NCBI GenBank assembly: GCA_963580455.1
Contig: OY756957.1
Location: 5,151,001-5,215,000 of the forward strand
From: Euonymus europaeus
Lineage: Eukaryota > Streptophyta > Magnoliopsida > Celastrales > Celastraceae
Length of the DNA: 64,000 bases
Direction of reading: 5' to 3'
How positions within the stretch are numbered: the first letter of the stretch is position 1; the number at the start of each line of letters is the position of its first letter. Below the pieces are notes generated by a model. It worked only from the letters and a program-made list of their open reading frames with translations, searched no databases and had not been told where the DNA came from. This document shows positions 1 to 11,400 of this stretch, in pieces. The position numbers and the translations under genes were made by a program.

Positions 1-2
1 TC

Positions 3-284
3 CAGAGGGCTATTGCTAAGGCAATGGATCAGGTGGAGTCATCGATCCAGTCATCGATCCAGTCATCGATCCAGTCGTCGGTCCAGTCTGCTCTAGCTAC
101 CCAGTATCAGCACTATCAGTCGTCTATGACTAGTCAATACCATGAGTATCAGTCTACCATAGCCAATTTACGACAGGAGCTTGAAGATGTACGACGTGAT
201 CGACAGTCTCGAGCACAGTATCACGAGAGATCACTTGACGAGGATGCCGACGAAGATGCCGAGCTGTCTGATGAAGATGATTAG
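3..284 (+). CDS. C-terminal tail of a CACTA transposon-encoded protein (partial)
   Basis: The frame is open to the left edge of the window, so the first ATG at 24 is probably internal. The visible tail has a short tandem repeat rich in Ile, Gln and Ser (about residues 8-22, from a repeated CAGTCATCGATC unit), then a Gln/Tyr-rich stretch, a charged helix that looks like a coiled coil, and an acidic end rich in Glu, Asp and Ala. Such Gln-rich coiled-coil and acidic tails are common on plant CACTA accessory or transposase proteins, and it ends about 710 bp before the transposon terminus. No catalytic motif is visible here, so the exact protein class is an inference from position. Confidence 0.5.
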   Translation, partial: QRAIAKAMDQVESSIQSSIQSSIQSSVQSALATQYQHYQSSMTSQYHEYQSTIANLRQELEDVRRDRQSRAQYHERSLDEDADEDAELSDEDD

Positions 285-589
285 ATGTGTTATTTTTATG
301 TTATTTTTATTTGAATGAAACTTGTTGAATTAATATTTTGAAATTTGGTTTGAAATACTTTTTAATCCTATAATATTTTAATTGTGGTGTTATATATTTC
401 AGAATTAAAAATACATAAATGTGTTATTTAATAATAAAAGTTAAAATTTTTTAAATAAATTGATTAATATTTTTGAAAATAATCAATTAATTTAAAAAAT
501 AAATAATCAATTTTTTAAATTATCGCACGTTTCTTCCAATTATAATACATATTTTATTGAATTAATTTTTTTAAAAATTATTTATTTTG

Positions 590-970
590 TGACGGAGATT
601 CCGTCGCAAATTACATAACTAAATATTTTGTGACAACATTTTTCCGTTGGAGAATTCCGTCACTATTATTGTAACGAAATCAGTTCCGTCACAAAATTCC
701 GTCATTAATATTTTTGTGACGGAATTGTTCCGTCACTAAATGCCGTCACTATTATTGCCACGGATGTTTTCTGTCACAAAATTCTGTCACTGATATTTAG
801 TGACGGAAACGTTTCCGTCACTAAATTCCGTCACTGTTTTTTGTGACGGAAATATTCCGTCACTAATTTTAGCGACAGCGGTTTTAGTGACGGAAAAAAA
901 TCCGTCACCAATTCCGTCACTAAGTTAATTAATGACGGAAAATTGATTGTTTGTGACGGATTTTTCCGTC
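590..970. repeat. CACTA subterminal repeat array
   Basis: More than a dozen copies of CCGTCAC or its complement GTGACGG occur in both orientations, often as short palindromes such as GTGACGGAA next to TTCCGTCAC. The array ends about 25 bp before the CACTA terminus at 995. Arrays of this kind are transposase binding sites in En/Spm elements and can form extensive hairpins. Confidence 0.8.
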
Positions 971-995
971 ACAAAATAGAGGTTTTCTTGTAGTG

Positions 996-1844
996 GTAAC
1001 TTGTGATCGCAAACAGATCACCCTCCTTATCTTCTTCAAGGACAATGCATTCAGCATTCCGGTCTAATTTGATTGAGAAAGTGGAGTCATACTTGAACGA
1101 ATTTCTCAAGCAATCTGGATGTTCCTGGTTCAAGTGTGGAGATAACTCCTTCGCGGAACTCTGGTAGTCGCAATTCGCAAAGGGGCACGGGCATGGAGTA
1201 TACACACAAGTCGTATCGTGGTGTCGTTTAAGGATATACGGCATTGATGTTTGATTGCATCCATAGTTGGTGTTTTGACATGAAACTCTGATGGACTCCA
1301 GAATGTTTTCGATTGCCCGACAGCGAATGGAGCCGATATGCAATTTGCATGAGGGGCATTTGTTGTTTTTAAGTTTCTTGCAGCACTGATCGCAAGCTAT
1401 ATGTCCATTCTTACACTGCATGATTAAAGCATATATATTAGTAATTAATTATTAAAACTAAATTATAGAAGAAGAGAAACCGATATTGAAATCAATCGGC
1501 ATATAGAAATTATTTCTGAAGAAAAACGAGATTAAAAATCCAAGTTTTTCAATGAAACAAAGCAAGAATCAAACGATTTTAATTTCTTTTTGTGATAAAA
1601 TAAAGTGAACAAGGAGCGAAACAGAGACCTGAGTCACCGGAGTGATCAATGGTTCAAAGCATATCTCACAGTCGAGAACGCTGGGATCCGTCAAGGAAAC
1701 ACTCACGGAACCCTTGGTGTTGCAGTGGTGATGAGGATTTGACGATTCTGGTTCTTCATCACAATCGCTGTCGCTGTCGCTTTCGCTGTCTTCGGTGCAC
1801 GACGACGGTTCTTCTTTTGCCCTCTTTCTGCTGCAGCTAGCCAT
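996..1844 (-). pseudogene. SINA-like RING E3 ubiquitin ligase, 3' part cut off by the CACTA insertion
   Basis: Two exons are seen on the minus strand: 1629-1844 from ATG (the frame stays open further upstream without an ATG) and 1415 down to 996, joined at phase 0 by a GT-AG intron at 1416-1628. Exon 1 encodes an acidic Ser/Asp/Glu-rich leader and the start of a RING finger (CEICFEPL). Exon 2 completes the RING (CKNGHIACDQCC, then KCPSC) and has the SIAH-type zinc finger, with Cys and His residues in CQNTNYGCN, HHDTTC, PCPCPFANC and HLNQEH. Family members are SEVEN IN ABSENTIA-type E3 ligases that transfer ubiquitin through the RING and bind substrates through the C-terminal half. That substrate-binding half is missing: the frame runs from about Asp-Leu-Phe-Ala-Ile-Thr straight into the CACTA terminus. 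The remainder presumably lies left of the transposon. The start is inferred. Confidence 0.85.
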
Positions 1845-2591
1845 ATAGGATGGATCGAGATCGGACAATGCAATGAGAAATTATTTTAGTTGTAGGGTTT
1901 CTAGCTAGCTCCTGACTTTATAGCCTCCCTCTGGTAGTCCAAGCGACAAAAGTCAAGCGTTCACCAACCTCCGCTGTTCATAATGGTGCATGGTACATGT
2001 ATCTATTCTTTCCCATAAAGATAAGTACGTAGGAGAATTCAACTCATTTATGTTCCGGTACTTGTGAGCAGTTATTTGGTTTATGAGATTAATGTAGCTT
2101 TGGGATGAGTTGAAAACACTTCTTTCAACCAGGAGTATAGTCAAGCGTGCTTACAACATTTAACATTTACTCTATTTGATTATTTTGTTCATTCTGAGAG
2201 AAGGATGAATGTGTAACAGGCAATATAGTGCAACTTTCCTTGTTATATTTGATTATTTGAGATTAATATATATAGGTTGGTTATGAATTGTTATGGAATG
2301 TGGGTTTTTCATTAGTACGTAGGCATTACTCTTCAAAGTTTGTTCCATGCCACTTATTATAGTGTACCAAGTCCGCGCTGATATTCATATAGTTAGAAGT
2401 CTTCGAATTGATGACAACATAGCAGATGTGAGGCTCGACATTTGCCTTGATTTTATCAAAAATGATAAAGATTTTAGTGATTTTTATCTCAAAATTATCT
2501 CATCAATATGTGTCATTCATTTATTGGGTGTGATTTTTAATACACCCATTGATATGATGTCATCACACCCATGATAAATGATTGTCATATA

Positions 2592-2832
2592 CTTCATCCA
2601 TCCCATTTTAATTGTCCTTTATTCTTTTTTGGGATGTCCCAAAATGCATGCTCATTTCAATTAATGAAAGGCATTTTTTCTTATTTTACCCTTAACTTGA
2701 AAATCTCAATAACTAACTCAATAATCATGCACATTATAAATAAGGGTATAAACGTCAAATTGAAAGGAAATTAAATATTTTCTTAAACTGTGTGAAAAAG
2801 TGAAGGAAACAATTAAAATGGGACGGAGAGAG
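2592..2832. mobile_element. Stowaway-type MITE (Tc1/mariner)
   Basis: About 241 bp, flanked by TA at 2590-2591 and 2833-2834. The ends are inverted: CTTCATCCATCCCATTTTAA at the left, and GGGACGGAGAGAG preceded by AATTAAAAT at the right. The TIR resembles the Stowaway consensus CTCCCTCCGTCCC. There is no coding capacity. Confidence 0.8.
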
Positions 2833-2850
2833 TACTTCTGAAATTTTTTA

Positions 2851-3126
2851 CTCTCTCCGTTTCAAAATATCTGTCATTTAAGGTTTTGACACAAGAATTA
2901 AGAAAACTATTAAATAATCTTAATATTAGTAAAAAATAAATGTGTTAGACAGAAATACCCTTATTAATTACTCACATTTCTCACAATCTTTCATTTAGTT
3001 TTGTTTTTCACGATAAGGGTAAATTTGTCAAAAAGTATATTAATTATGCTTTCAATTCATAAAGCGACATATATTTTGAAACAAAACTAAATCTCTAAAA
3101 TGACAAATATGTTAAAACAAATGGAG
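2851..3126. mobile_element. Second Stowaway-type MITE
   Basis: About 276 bp, flanked by TA at 2849-2850 and 3127-3128. The left end CTCTCTCCGTTTCAAAATAT pairs with the right-end complement CTCCATTTGTTTTAACATAT, and both continue into TGTCATTT. It starts only 18 bp after the preceding MITE. Noncoding. Confidence 0.75.
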
Positions 3127-3779
3127 TAATATGAAAATCACTGGAATCACTAGTATTATCGTGATTGTATAATTGGTCCAAGACACATGTCATACGTCAT
3201 TGATACTTAATGTGGCATGTTTTGCCAAGTCATTGGGGGTCTTAACAAAATTATGTATGAGGGGTTAACTTGTTTAATTGTTTAGTCAGAAGTGAAGTTG
3301 GGGGCTTGATTTACACTTTTTTGTATAAGGATTATTTTATTACTTATCTCTTTTATTCATAAACAATTGAAGGAGTTTGAGCTAGGACTGCTTTGAATCC
3401 AGAACCTGAAATCAAAAATCGGAATGATCGATCCGGTTTGGATCGGTTAGTTGAGAATTTGGTCAAACAATTTCAAAAAATGATTCAAACCGTAAAGTTC
3501 GGTCCGATTTACATTTTTAAATAAATCATAAAAACTACAATACAATTAATATAGTCCATTGATAATTCTACATTTCATGATCTATACCCGTTGATTTCGA
3601 ACCCTAACAAATTATTTTGAAGTTCTACAATCTAAACCTAATCCCCAGTTCCTCCTCCTTTCCTGATTTGTATTTGAGAATGCTTTTTTTTTTTTTATGA
3701 TGACCGAAAAGGAAATCAAAATTTTCGCGATTGAGCATGATATAGTTTTACCTAAATATTATGAATGTGTGATCAATTA

Positions 3780-3914
3780 ATGACACAGTGCACAGTTAAA
3801 TATTGCGGTTAAGATTGTTGTTTGACCTGCGGATCTTTAAAACCGCAACTTATATCATGAGTTGCGGTCACTTATTGACCGCTAGGCTCAGGCATATGGT
3901 CATTTTGTTGTAGT
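3780..3914. mobile_element. Degenerate CACTA-like terminus
   Basis: The segment ends with CATTTTGTTGTAGTG, the complement of a CACTACAACAAAATG terminus. Upstream are inverted GCGGT/ACCGC motifs (AAACCGCAACTTAT, GAGTTGCGGTC, TTGACCGCTA), as expected for subterminal repeats. No matching left end was found nearby, so this is probably a relic or the end of a small non-autonomous element. Confidence 0.5.
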
Positions 3915-5401
3915 GACAGTGTATGCAAAAATTAGAGAATGTTGAACATCTCAAAGGTTAGGTGCACATTTTTTTGAGTACATGAGAGAACATATATAGA
4001 CATAGAGAGAAATCTCTTATGAGGTTAAAATTGGAAAAAAAAATTATAATTGTGTTTTGATATGTTTTATACTTTTATGAATCTAAAGAGTAGATTTTTT
4101 GTTTGGAACAAAAATTCAAACAAAAGTCAAAAATCAACATGAAATAGACATGCCACTTATAAATCGTCAGATGTAAACTCAAAACATCCAATGCTTGGAT
4201 TACGATGAGTTTGATTTTAATTTCGAATAAAAGATATATCGTTGGATTCGTAAAATCGATCAAAATACAATTATAATTTTTTTAAAAAAATTAAAAATGA
4301 TATGAACCCTAAAAATGACTAAAAAATAGGAACTCATTTTAGAGAAGTTATGCATACTAAGACCCCGTTTGGTAAAGCATTTTTTAGTAGCATATATGCT
4401 ACTCATCAACCAAACATCAATTTCAGCTGGAAAATTTCAGCCACAATATTAATGTCGGTCGAGCCATTTTGCTCACCTTTTTGAAATTGTCCATCAAAGA
4501 GTATTTTGGGATAATTTGATATTTTTAGACAAATTTAACCCTACTTTTAACAAGTCAAATTACAAGATTACCCAGCCCACTTTTCTAAAATTTATGCATT
4601 AATCAAGAATTAGAATTAATTTAATTTGGTGAACTGAAAATGACTTGGCTCGTAAATTGCCACCAACATATATGTTACAAGCAAAAAAAATCAACCAAGT
4701 AGTCAGCATTTAAACCAACATATATAACAACATTATATTACCCACATATATGTTAATATCTATGTTACCTGCAAAATTGTTTGTAAACAAAGCCTATAAT
4801 CCCAAAATTTACTCTGTGTTTCAGCTTAAACTCGCAACATTCCCAGCATTCTCATTTTGGACTGGAAAAATCTTCTATCCAATAGATCCTTTAATTAGTC
4901 TTGCAGCAAAGATTGCACCAGTCTCCCTGATTTTGGTGTCCTTGCATTAGCACCCATCGCTCTACCCTTCTCAAATTTTCCGTCCCGTTACTTTCCACTC
5001 AAATCCCATGAACACCACAGAAGGATCTAGACATCTAGTGATTTTTGTTGTCAATTATAAAAAATGAAATTTACAATAAAACTGCTTCAGGCACTGGCAA
5101 TAAAAAGAACTGTCAAAGTTTTCATTAAAAGCAAACATGAGCAAGAACAGAGAGTTGTTCAGATGCATATAGCTCCAATGTATCCCTGTTCAAAGCAATT
5201 ACAATCATTATATAACAAAATGTACAAGATTCTCCATTGATGTAATGCTACATACACAAAGTCTCAAGATTCTTCGTAATAGGTCACTCTACATACATAA
5301 TTAGTGTCATTCATCGACCACACGACTCAGCTGGGTTTTCGCACCAAATGGAAGAAATGGGCTGAAGTCCATTCCTTTCATTTTGACAAGATTCTCCATA
5401 T

Positions 5402-8400
5402 TTATGCTTCTGAGAGATCCACCTTCTCGTTTGGACGACCAAGAGACTCCAGAGGAGGATTTTGGATTCCTTCACTGTCAGATGGTTGGGATTCATGCTT
5501 TGCCGCAGCTTGCAACACCCGGTTTTGAACATCTAAGGATGATGGTGATGTTGGCAATCCGATGCCATTTGTTTCTAGTCTTCCAGCAACCCATGAAAAT
5601 GCCTGTGCTCCTAGTCTAACAGGAGCAAGGAATATCCTTCAAGAAACAAAACTCAAAAGTTAAATGTTTCATCATTTAGCTTAATCCAATAATATTTCTC
5701 CACAATTAAAGTAGTTGACCAAGCATTTTGTCTAATCCATTAATATTTCCAGTACAGTATCATCAATTTCAAAGTTGCAGGACTGGAAAGTTTATACAGT
5801 CCTAGTATAATGCAATGCATATAATAGACACCTGGTACTCAAACTCTCGTGTCTTATATACTACATCACCCGGGGTCATTGATCCGGTCGTGCATTTTGC
5901 ATGAACACATTTGTGTCTTATACTACATCATTGGAAATATCTCCACATAAATAAATGGAATATATAAAGATGCATAGTCTTAGCAAAGCAGGTTTTACCT
6001 CACATCTCGCTGGAAATCTTTCATATCCTCATATGAGGCAACCCGCTTATAAATAGTCTGGTGGAATAACAAGAAACACATCAATTAGGAAGAATGTTGA
6101 TAGGTTAGAGTAACGTGAAATAACAATGATTTAAGAAGATAGTAAGAACTGGAATGAAGAGCTGTACGTATTCTTGTAATAAGGTAAAATGAGGTTTAAA
6201 ATGAAGAGAAAACACCCCAGCACTTTGAGGGGCTAGGTTCCTCCACAGACTCTCCTAACATCAGAATGATTCCCTGCCAACAAATACAAAACTGTTCTGC
6301 ACCACGATATACAAAACTGTTCTGCGCCACGATCATACTGCCAGGCTTGTATTGACAAGTGCACCAGTCTTTAGTTGCCACCTGTCACAGTATTGTTGGG
6401 CCCTCTCCTTTTATAATACTTTGTATAAAGCCTATCAAATGTGAATCTAACAAAGATTAGATTAAGCTGTCGTGTTCCTCCTCGCCTGGCCCTATGGAAT
6501 CGAATATCCCAAATTACATCACTCACCATTATCTCTTTGTTCTTACTAAAGTTCAAAAAACAAGGAAATTTACTCTTCAAAGTTTCATCCCCACACTAAA
6601 ATATCATTCCAGAAACTCAGTCTATTCCCATTCCCTACATTTATCCTAGTGCTAACAGACATAATTGAGGTTTAGCCTTATGGTTTATCACTTGAAATCA
6701 AGTGTTAACACCATTAGGAAACAAAAAAAACAACACCCAATTCGCCAGGCTCCCGAATTGATGGTGGGAGCCAAGAGAGGCAGATCTATGCAGCCTTACC
6801 GTCCGTTGGGAGGAGACTGACTTCTGTAGTTTGAACCACTGGTCCCTAGGTTGCAACGAAGCAACTCTACCTCCGGGCCAGGGTTTGCCCTTAAACCTTT
6901 ATGCTAGTTCTAAAGAAAAAGAATACAAAAAAATAACAACTCTTTTCATTAAAAAAATTACACTTAATGGTGTGAAGATATATGCAGACAAACACAGCAT
7001 CTCAAAAGTTAAGTTTTGGACACTGGGAGTTTGTTTTGAACTCAGATAGACGTAAAAATCAACATGACTATTAAAAAAACTTTGGCCAGTATGATATTCA
7101 ACCATAGAAGAGTACAAGTACCTGACCAAGGCCAAAGATACCGATGAATTGTAATGTCTTCTCCCACTCTGAAGCAAAATCACCAACACTGAGTCAGCAA
7201 AAAGTATGGGGAAAAAAAGACAGGAAGGGAATCCAAGAAACCGAATTACAGAAAAGAAGGAGTTAGATAATTGTCTAAATGAGAGCCACTGTCAAACAAT
7301 AATACAGGAAAAATTTCCAATAAGCAACAGGTGGATATGTGTATACTGAAGCAAACAAGAGCTATATAATTTATGTCAAGCACAAAAAGGAAAGTGCATA
7401 TGACAGCAAATGATGCTCTAGTGCCATTTCCTCCGTTTCTCTCAACCTTATAACTGAGCTTGCCACAAATAAGGGTGTTCTAGTTGGTTACAATCAAATA
7501 ACTACGGATACCCCCCACCATTCATGTTACTCTTTGATTCTAATCATATCATAAAATACATATACCAAGGAAGAGATGACACTCACCCAGTAGAGCATAC
7601 GATGCTGCAATCAGACCCTAGCAATAAAGTGGAATAAGGTGTTAGCAAGATGCAGTTGACATTGCATGAAAAGGATGCAACTCCTTTCATTACGGATGAT
7701 GTCCATAGTCAGTATGCTTTAGATACCGGAAGAACATATCTTACATAAAAAAAAAGAAACTGAAATGAGATATACATGAATAAAAAGGTAAACAACACTA
7801 GTGCACATGATATACACAGACGTTACCCCCACATATTATGTAGAGAGGCTGTTCCAAAAATTGAACTTATGATTTCTAGGTTGCACCTTTGCAGCTGGGC
7901 TACATGCTCATCTAATGATATATACATGCATGCTTTTGGAAAAACAGAACGAAGACATAAAAAACTTTTGAGTAGCAAAGATTATTAACGGCACCAAAGG
8001 GGGTGCAACCCAAGAACAACCCATAATTACCCATTTGAGACTTTAAGATAATCTAAAAAATTAAAAAAAATGTCGACTCGACTAGAGTTTAACCAATGAG
8101 GACTCATCTTGGAAAATTCTGGAATTTCTTTCCTTCTAGATTAACCAACATGTGGACTTAAGGACCATTAGAAAAATCCCTTTCCTGGATTTTTCAGAGG
8201 ATAATAATTGCCAAGCCTCAACTCCTGGAGCCAGAGAACTGCAAGGAACTCAATTAATACCCTTAAGACACCACACAGTTCCAAAGCCAATTCAGAGACT
8301 CCATGTTGCGATTTGTCATTAGAAGATAGATATAGAAGGACCTAACAGACAAAATCTGGTTAGGGGAGAGTAGTGAACACATCTTGTCATCCTCATGAGT

Positions 8401-11400
8401 ACGACTTAGAAGATGCTCATAGAGAGTCTTCCAAAAGGACATAAAAGATTCAATCTCCCAATCATAAGCCTCCCTGAAAAAGGATAGGGACGAGGATGTT
8501 ATGGACTCTCACGCTCAAAATTGACTAGCATTGTAAGGGCCTTCCAGGACTTCCTTTAGAGCTTGCGGTTTTAAAATGCGTCATACTTAGTCAAGGTTAC
8601 ACATAAGCTTATAAACCGTCCATTACATTTTTATTTTAGTGACGTGAGACTTTTTTCCTCAACACCAGGAAACCAAATCTTCTTTGTTGCAGGTTGTCAT
8701 GAAAGGTACCAGAAACTGAACCTTCAGGGGTACATTTGGGATCAACTTATCATTCCAGATGCAAATCCCAATTCCATTTCCAATCTCGGAAGAGACAGAA
8801 AATTAATAATAATAGTTATGCAACCACATTCTAATTTCCACACAAGTCTATAAGCATCGAATCATCTCAGGGACAACTTAACATAATTACTGATAAATTA
8901 GAAGTCCCAAAACCAATGTACAAAGTACAAACAAACATTCAGAGTCTTACCAGACCAGACCCAAAAACCTGCACCGCAGAAGGGCTTATATCTTCTAGGA
9001 TTGCCTCAGCTTCCTGAAATAGTTAAAAAAAATTGTTGGCATATGGTGAATAGATGACGGGTGTTCGTTCAGAAAAAGAAAATTTCATAAGCTCTTTCTG
9101 AAAGCATACAAGAATTCAAATCGACCACAAGAAAAGTACCTAACTGTAGATGCACATGAGAAGTAAAACAGTTCACCATATCTCTAAGAAAAATTCTAAA
9201 TCAAGAAAATCTAACTCAATCCCCCTTGAAGCATGTGAGAATTATCATTGTCAAAACCTATATCCCAAACAATTTAGGTCTGCTATAATAAGGGGAGTGC
9301 AGTTTGACAATACACAATGAATACTGTTTTACTTTTGGTCAGGAAGAAATTATTATGACTCAAAACTAAAGCTTCCAGATTTGTGAAAAAACTTTTAGAT
9401 AATTCAGATTCCTAAACAATTCAAAGATAGATAGAACTACAGCAGCATCTAATAAGTAATTATTATCAATATCTATATCTGGTCAGGTGTCTACAACTCT
9501 TTTGCACCCTTATCATTATGCCGCGCAACAGGCAGTGAAGTCCTGCAATATTAATAACCATCTTAGTTTTACAAGCGCTAAAATATGACTTCTCTTTTTC
9601 AAATCTGTAAACACCGTTTAGTCTTGAATGCTCACTCTGAGTGCCCTCAATGTTTATAGGAAAAAAAAAATTCTCAAAGTTTGCTTATGTACTACATGAC
9701 AGCCCTCCATCATGTTTTTGTACAAAAAAAACCTACATATAGACAACAATAAACTGATTTTTGTGCAAAAGAATCAACCTAGCTTTTTAATTAGTGTAAC
9801 ATTAAAAACAGGATAATGCTATCAATTGAGCCAGTAGCCTGTACTTCGTCCGACATCCCACATTGAGGATTGCTTAGGTTGGGTAACAGAAGACTAGAAG
9901 AGCACTCCCTCCAGTCCCAACCGGAAAGAAAAAAAGAACCAAAACGCTTCCTCTCCTCCTGGCGCCTCCTCCTTTCCCTCTATTAGTCCTTCAACCATAC
10001 TCTACATAGTGTAGCAATATCTAATTTAAGTTAAATTTAAATAAACTATAGAATGGATCACTCTATCTTCGTCAAAGTAAATAAAAAATGTTATAATGGA
10101 TATTAGATTTAAACTAAGTAAGTTGATATCATACAGCATGAATGTAAAGTCTATAGAATTAAACTTTTTACACAAAGTGATAACATTTTATCAATGGAAT
10201 AAAAAATATCCAGCTACTTTTAGAAATTAAGCAAACATTAACACCAATAAACAAGAATACCTCGTTGAGCACAGTAAATGTTGTCTCAGGTTTCAGTTCC
10301 TTGCATCGGAGGCCTTGTTTCACCCATGACTGAAAGCCCCCTTGTACTAGGTATGGTCTCTGTCATGAGCAATACAAGACAAATATATTATACGAACCTC
10401 ATTTGCAGTTCAAACTTCAAAGTGATCAAAGCAATTTAGACACACAAGGATCGTTTTATGTTCAAGGCGGAAGCAGTAAGAACTAAGAAGTTAGCTGACC
10501 AATTCTACGAATTTAGGAAAATTGAATCACCCTAATCCCGAATTTGGGCGTCTGAATTTTAACTGATCCAACAGATGGTGGAGAAATATAGTTGTCTCCA
10601 TTATTCATTCAGACAACATAGCTCATTCATCCGACTTAATGTAGATTGTGTGGATTCTTATCTTTACCTCTTTAATGAGGAATCAGGTCAACATGTTTAG
10701 GATCTGAACTGCTATCACTCTATGCAAAGTTCACCTATATAAGTACCAAAAATAAATAATTATTCTAAAGATCTTGAGACAACAGGAAGAAACATCAAAA
10801 AGTTGGCACTAAATTTGCAGTAGGTGGTATGCATCTCAATTGTTCTGATGGACCGAGCAGCAAAAACTAGACAAGGAAATCATATTGTTTATCCAAAAGT
10901 TTGGATAGCAACAGGTATAAAATATCAAGGGTTTTAGGAAGATCGGAGGGGAAAAGAGGGAAGGAATAAAAGAAGAACCAGAGGAAAAGGTAAGGTGGAA
11001 TGGTTTAACTCTCAATGTTTGGAAATGGGAATTGTAATACCCTGACCCAAAAAGATAGAAATAAAAATTTAAGTGTAAATTCGGGTTCGGAAAATATATA
11101 TATCAAGAATTGGACTAAGGTTGATTAAAAATGAGTGAGTCATAAGTTAAATATAATTAATAGGAGTGAAACCTTGAATAAAAGTAAAAGTGTTAAATAA
11201 TTATATATATATAGATATATTATACATGGATATAGATACATAGTGGAGTTATATATTGTAATACATATACATATAGTTTATATATAAAAAAAATTAAATG
11301 AATGGTGCTGGCCCGCACCATTGTTTAAACAAAAGTTTTTGGTTTGGCCGAAAGCCAGCAAAAACAGAAACCGCGAGAGACAGAGAAGGAAAAGAGAGAA

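Larger units (their letters stand above)
1..995 (+). mobile_element. Right end of a CACTA (En/Spm) DNA transposon
   Basis: The element runs in from the left edge and ends at 995 with TTTTCTTGTAGTG, the reverse complement of the canonical CACTACAAGAAAA terminus. Inside it, about 590-970 is packed with inverted and direct copies of CCGTCAC/GTGACGG, the expected subterminal repeats to which the transposase binds. The three bases after the end, GTA (996-998), would be one side of the 3-bp target duplication; the other side lies outside the window. The tail of an element-borne ORF is at 3-284. The element interrupts a SINA-like gene read on the other strand. The superfamily call is firm; whether the whole element is autonomous cannot be seen. 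Confidence 0.88.
2145..5401. other. Intergenic AT-rich region
   Basis: Between the broken SINA-like gene and the 3' end of the rhodanese-like gene I see no supported gene. It holds two MITEs (2592-2832, 2851-3126) and a CACTA-like end (near 3914). Around 4365-4430 a stretch beginning GACCCCGTTTGGTAAAGCA looks like the edge of another small DNA transposon, but I could not find its partner. The last few hundred bases (about 5050-5400) are probably the 3' UTR and flank of the neighbouring minus-strand gene. Confidence 0.5.

Noticed and set aside
590..970. CRISPR-like repeated palindromes
   Set aside because: Spacing is irregular, repeats are in both orientations and the array abuts a CACTA terminus in a plant genome.
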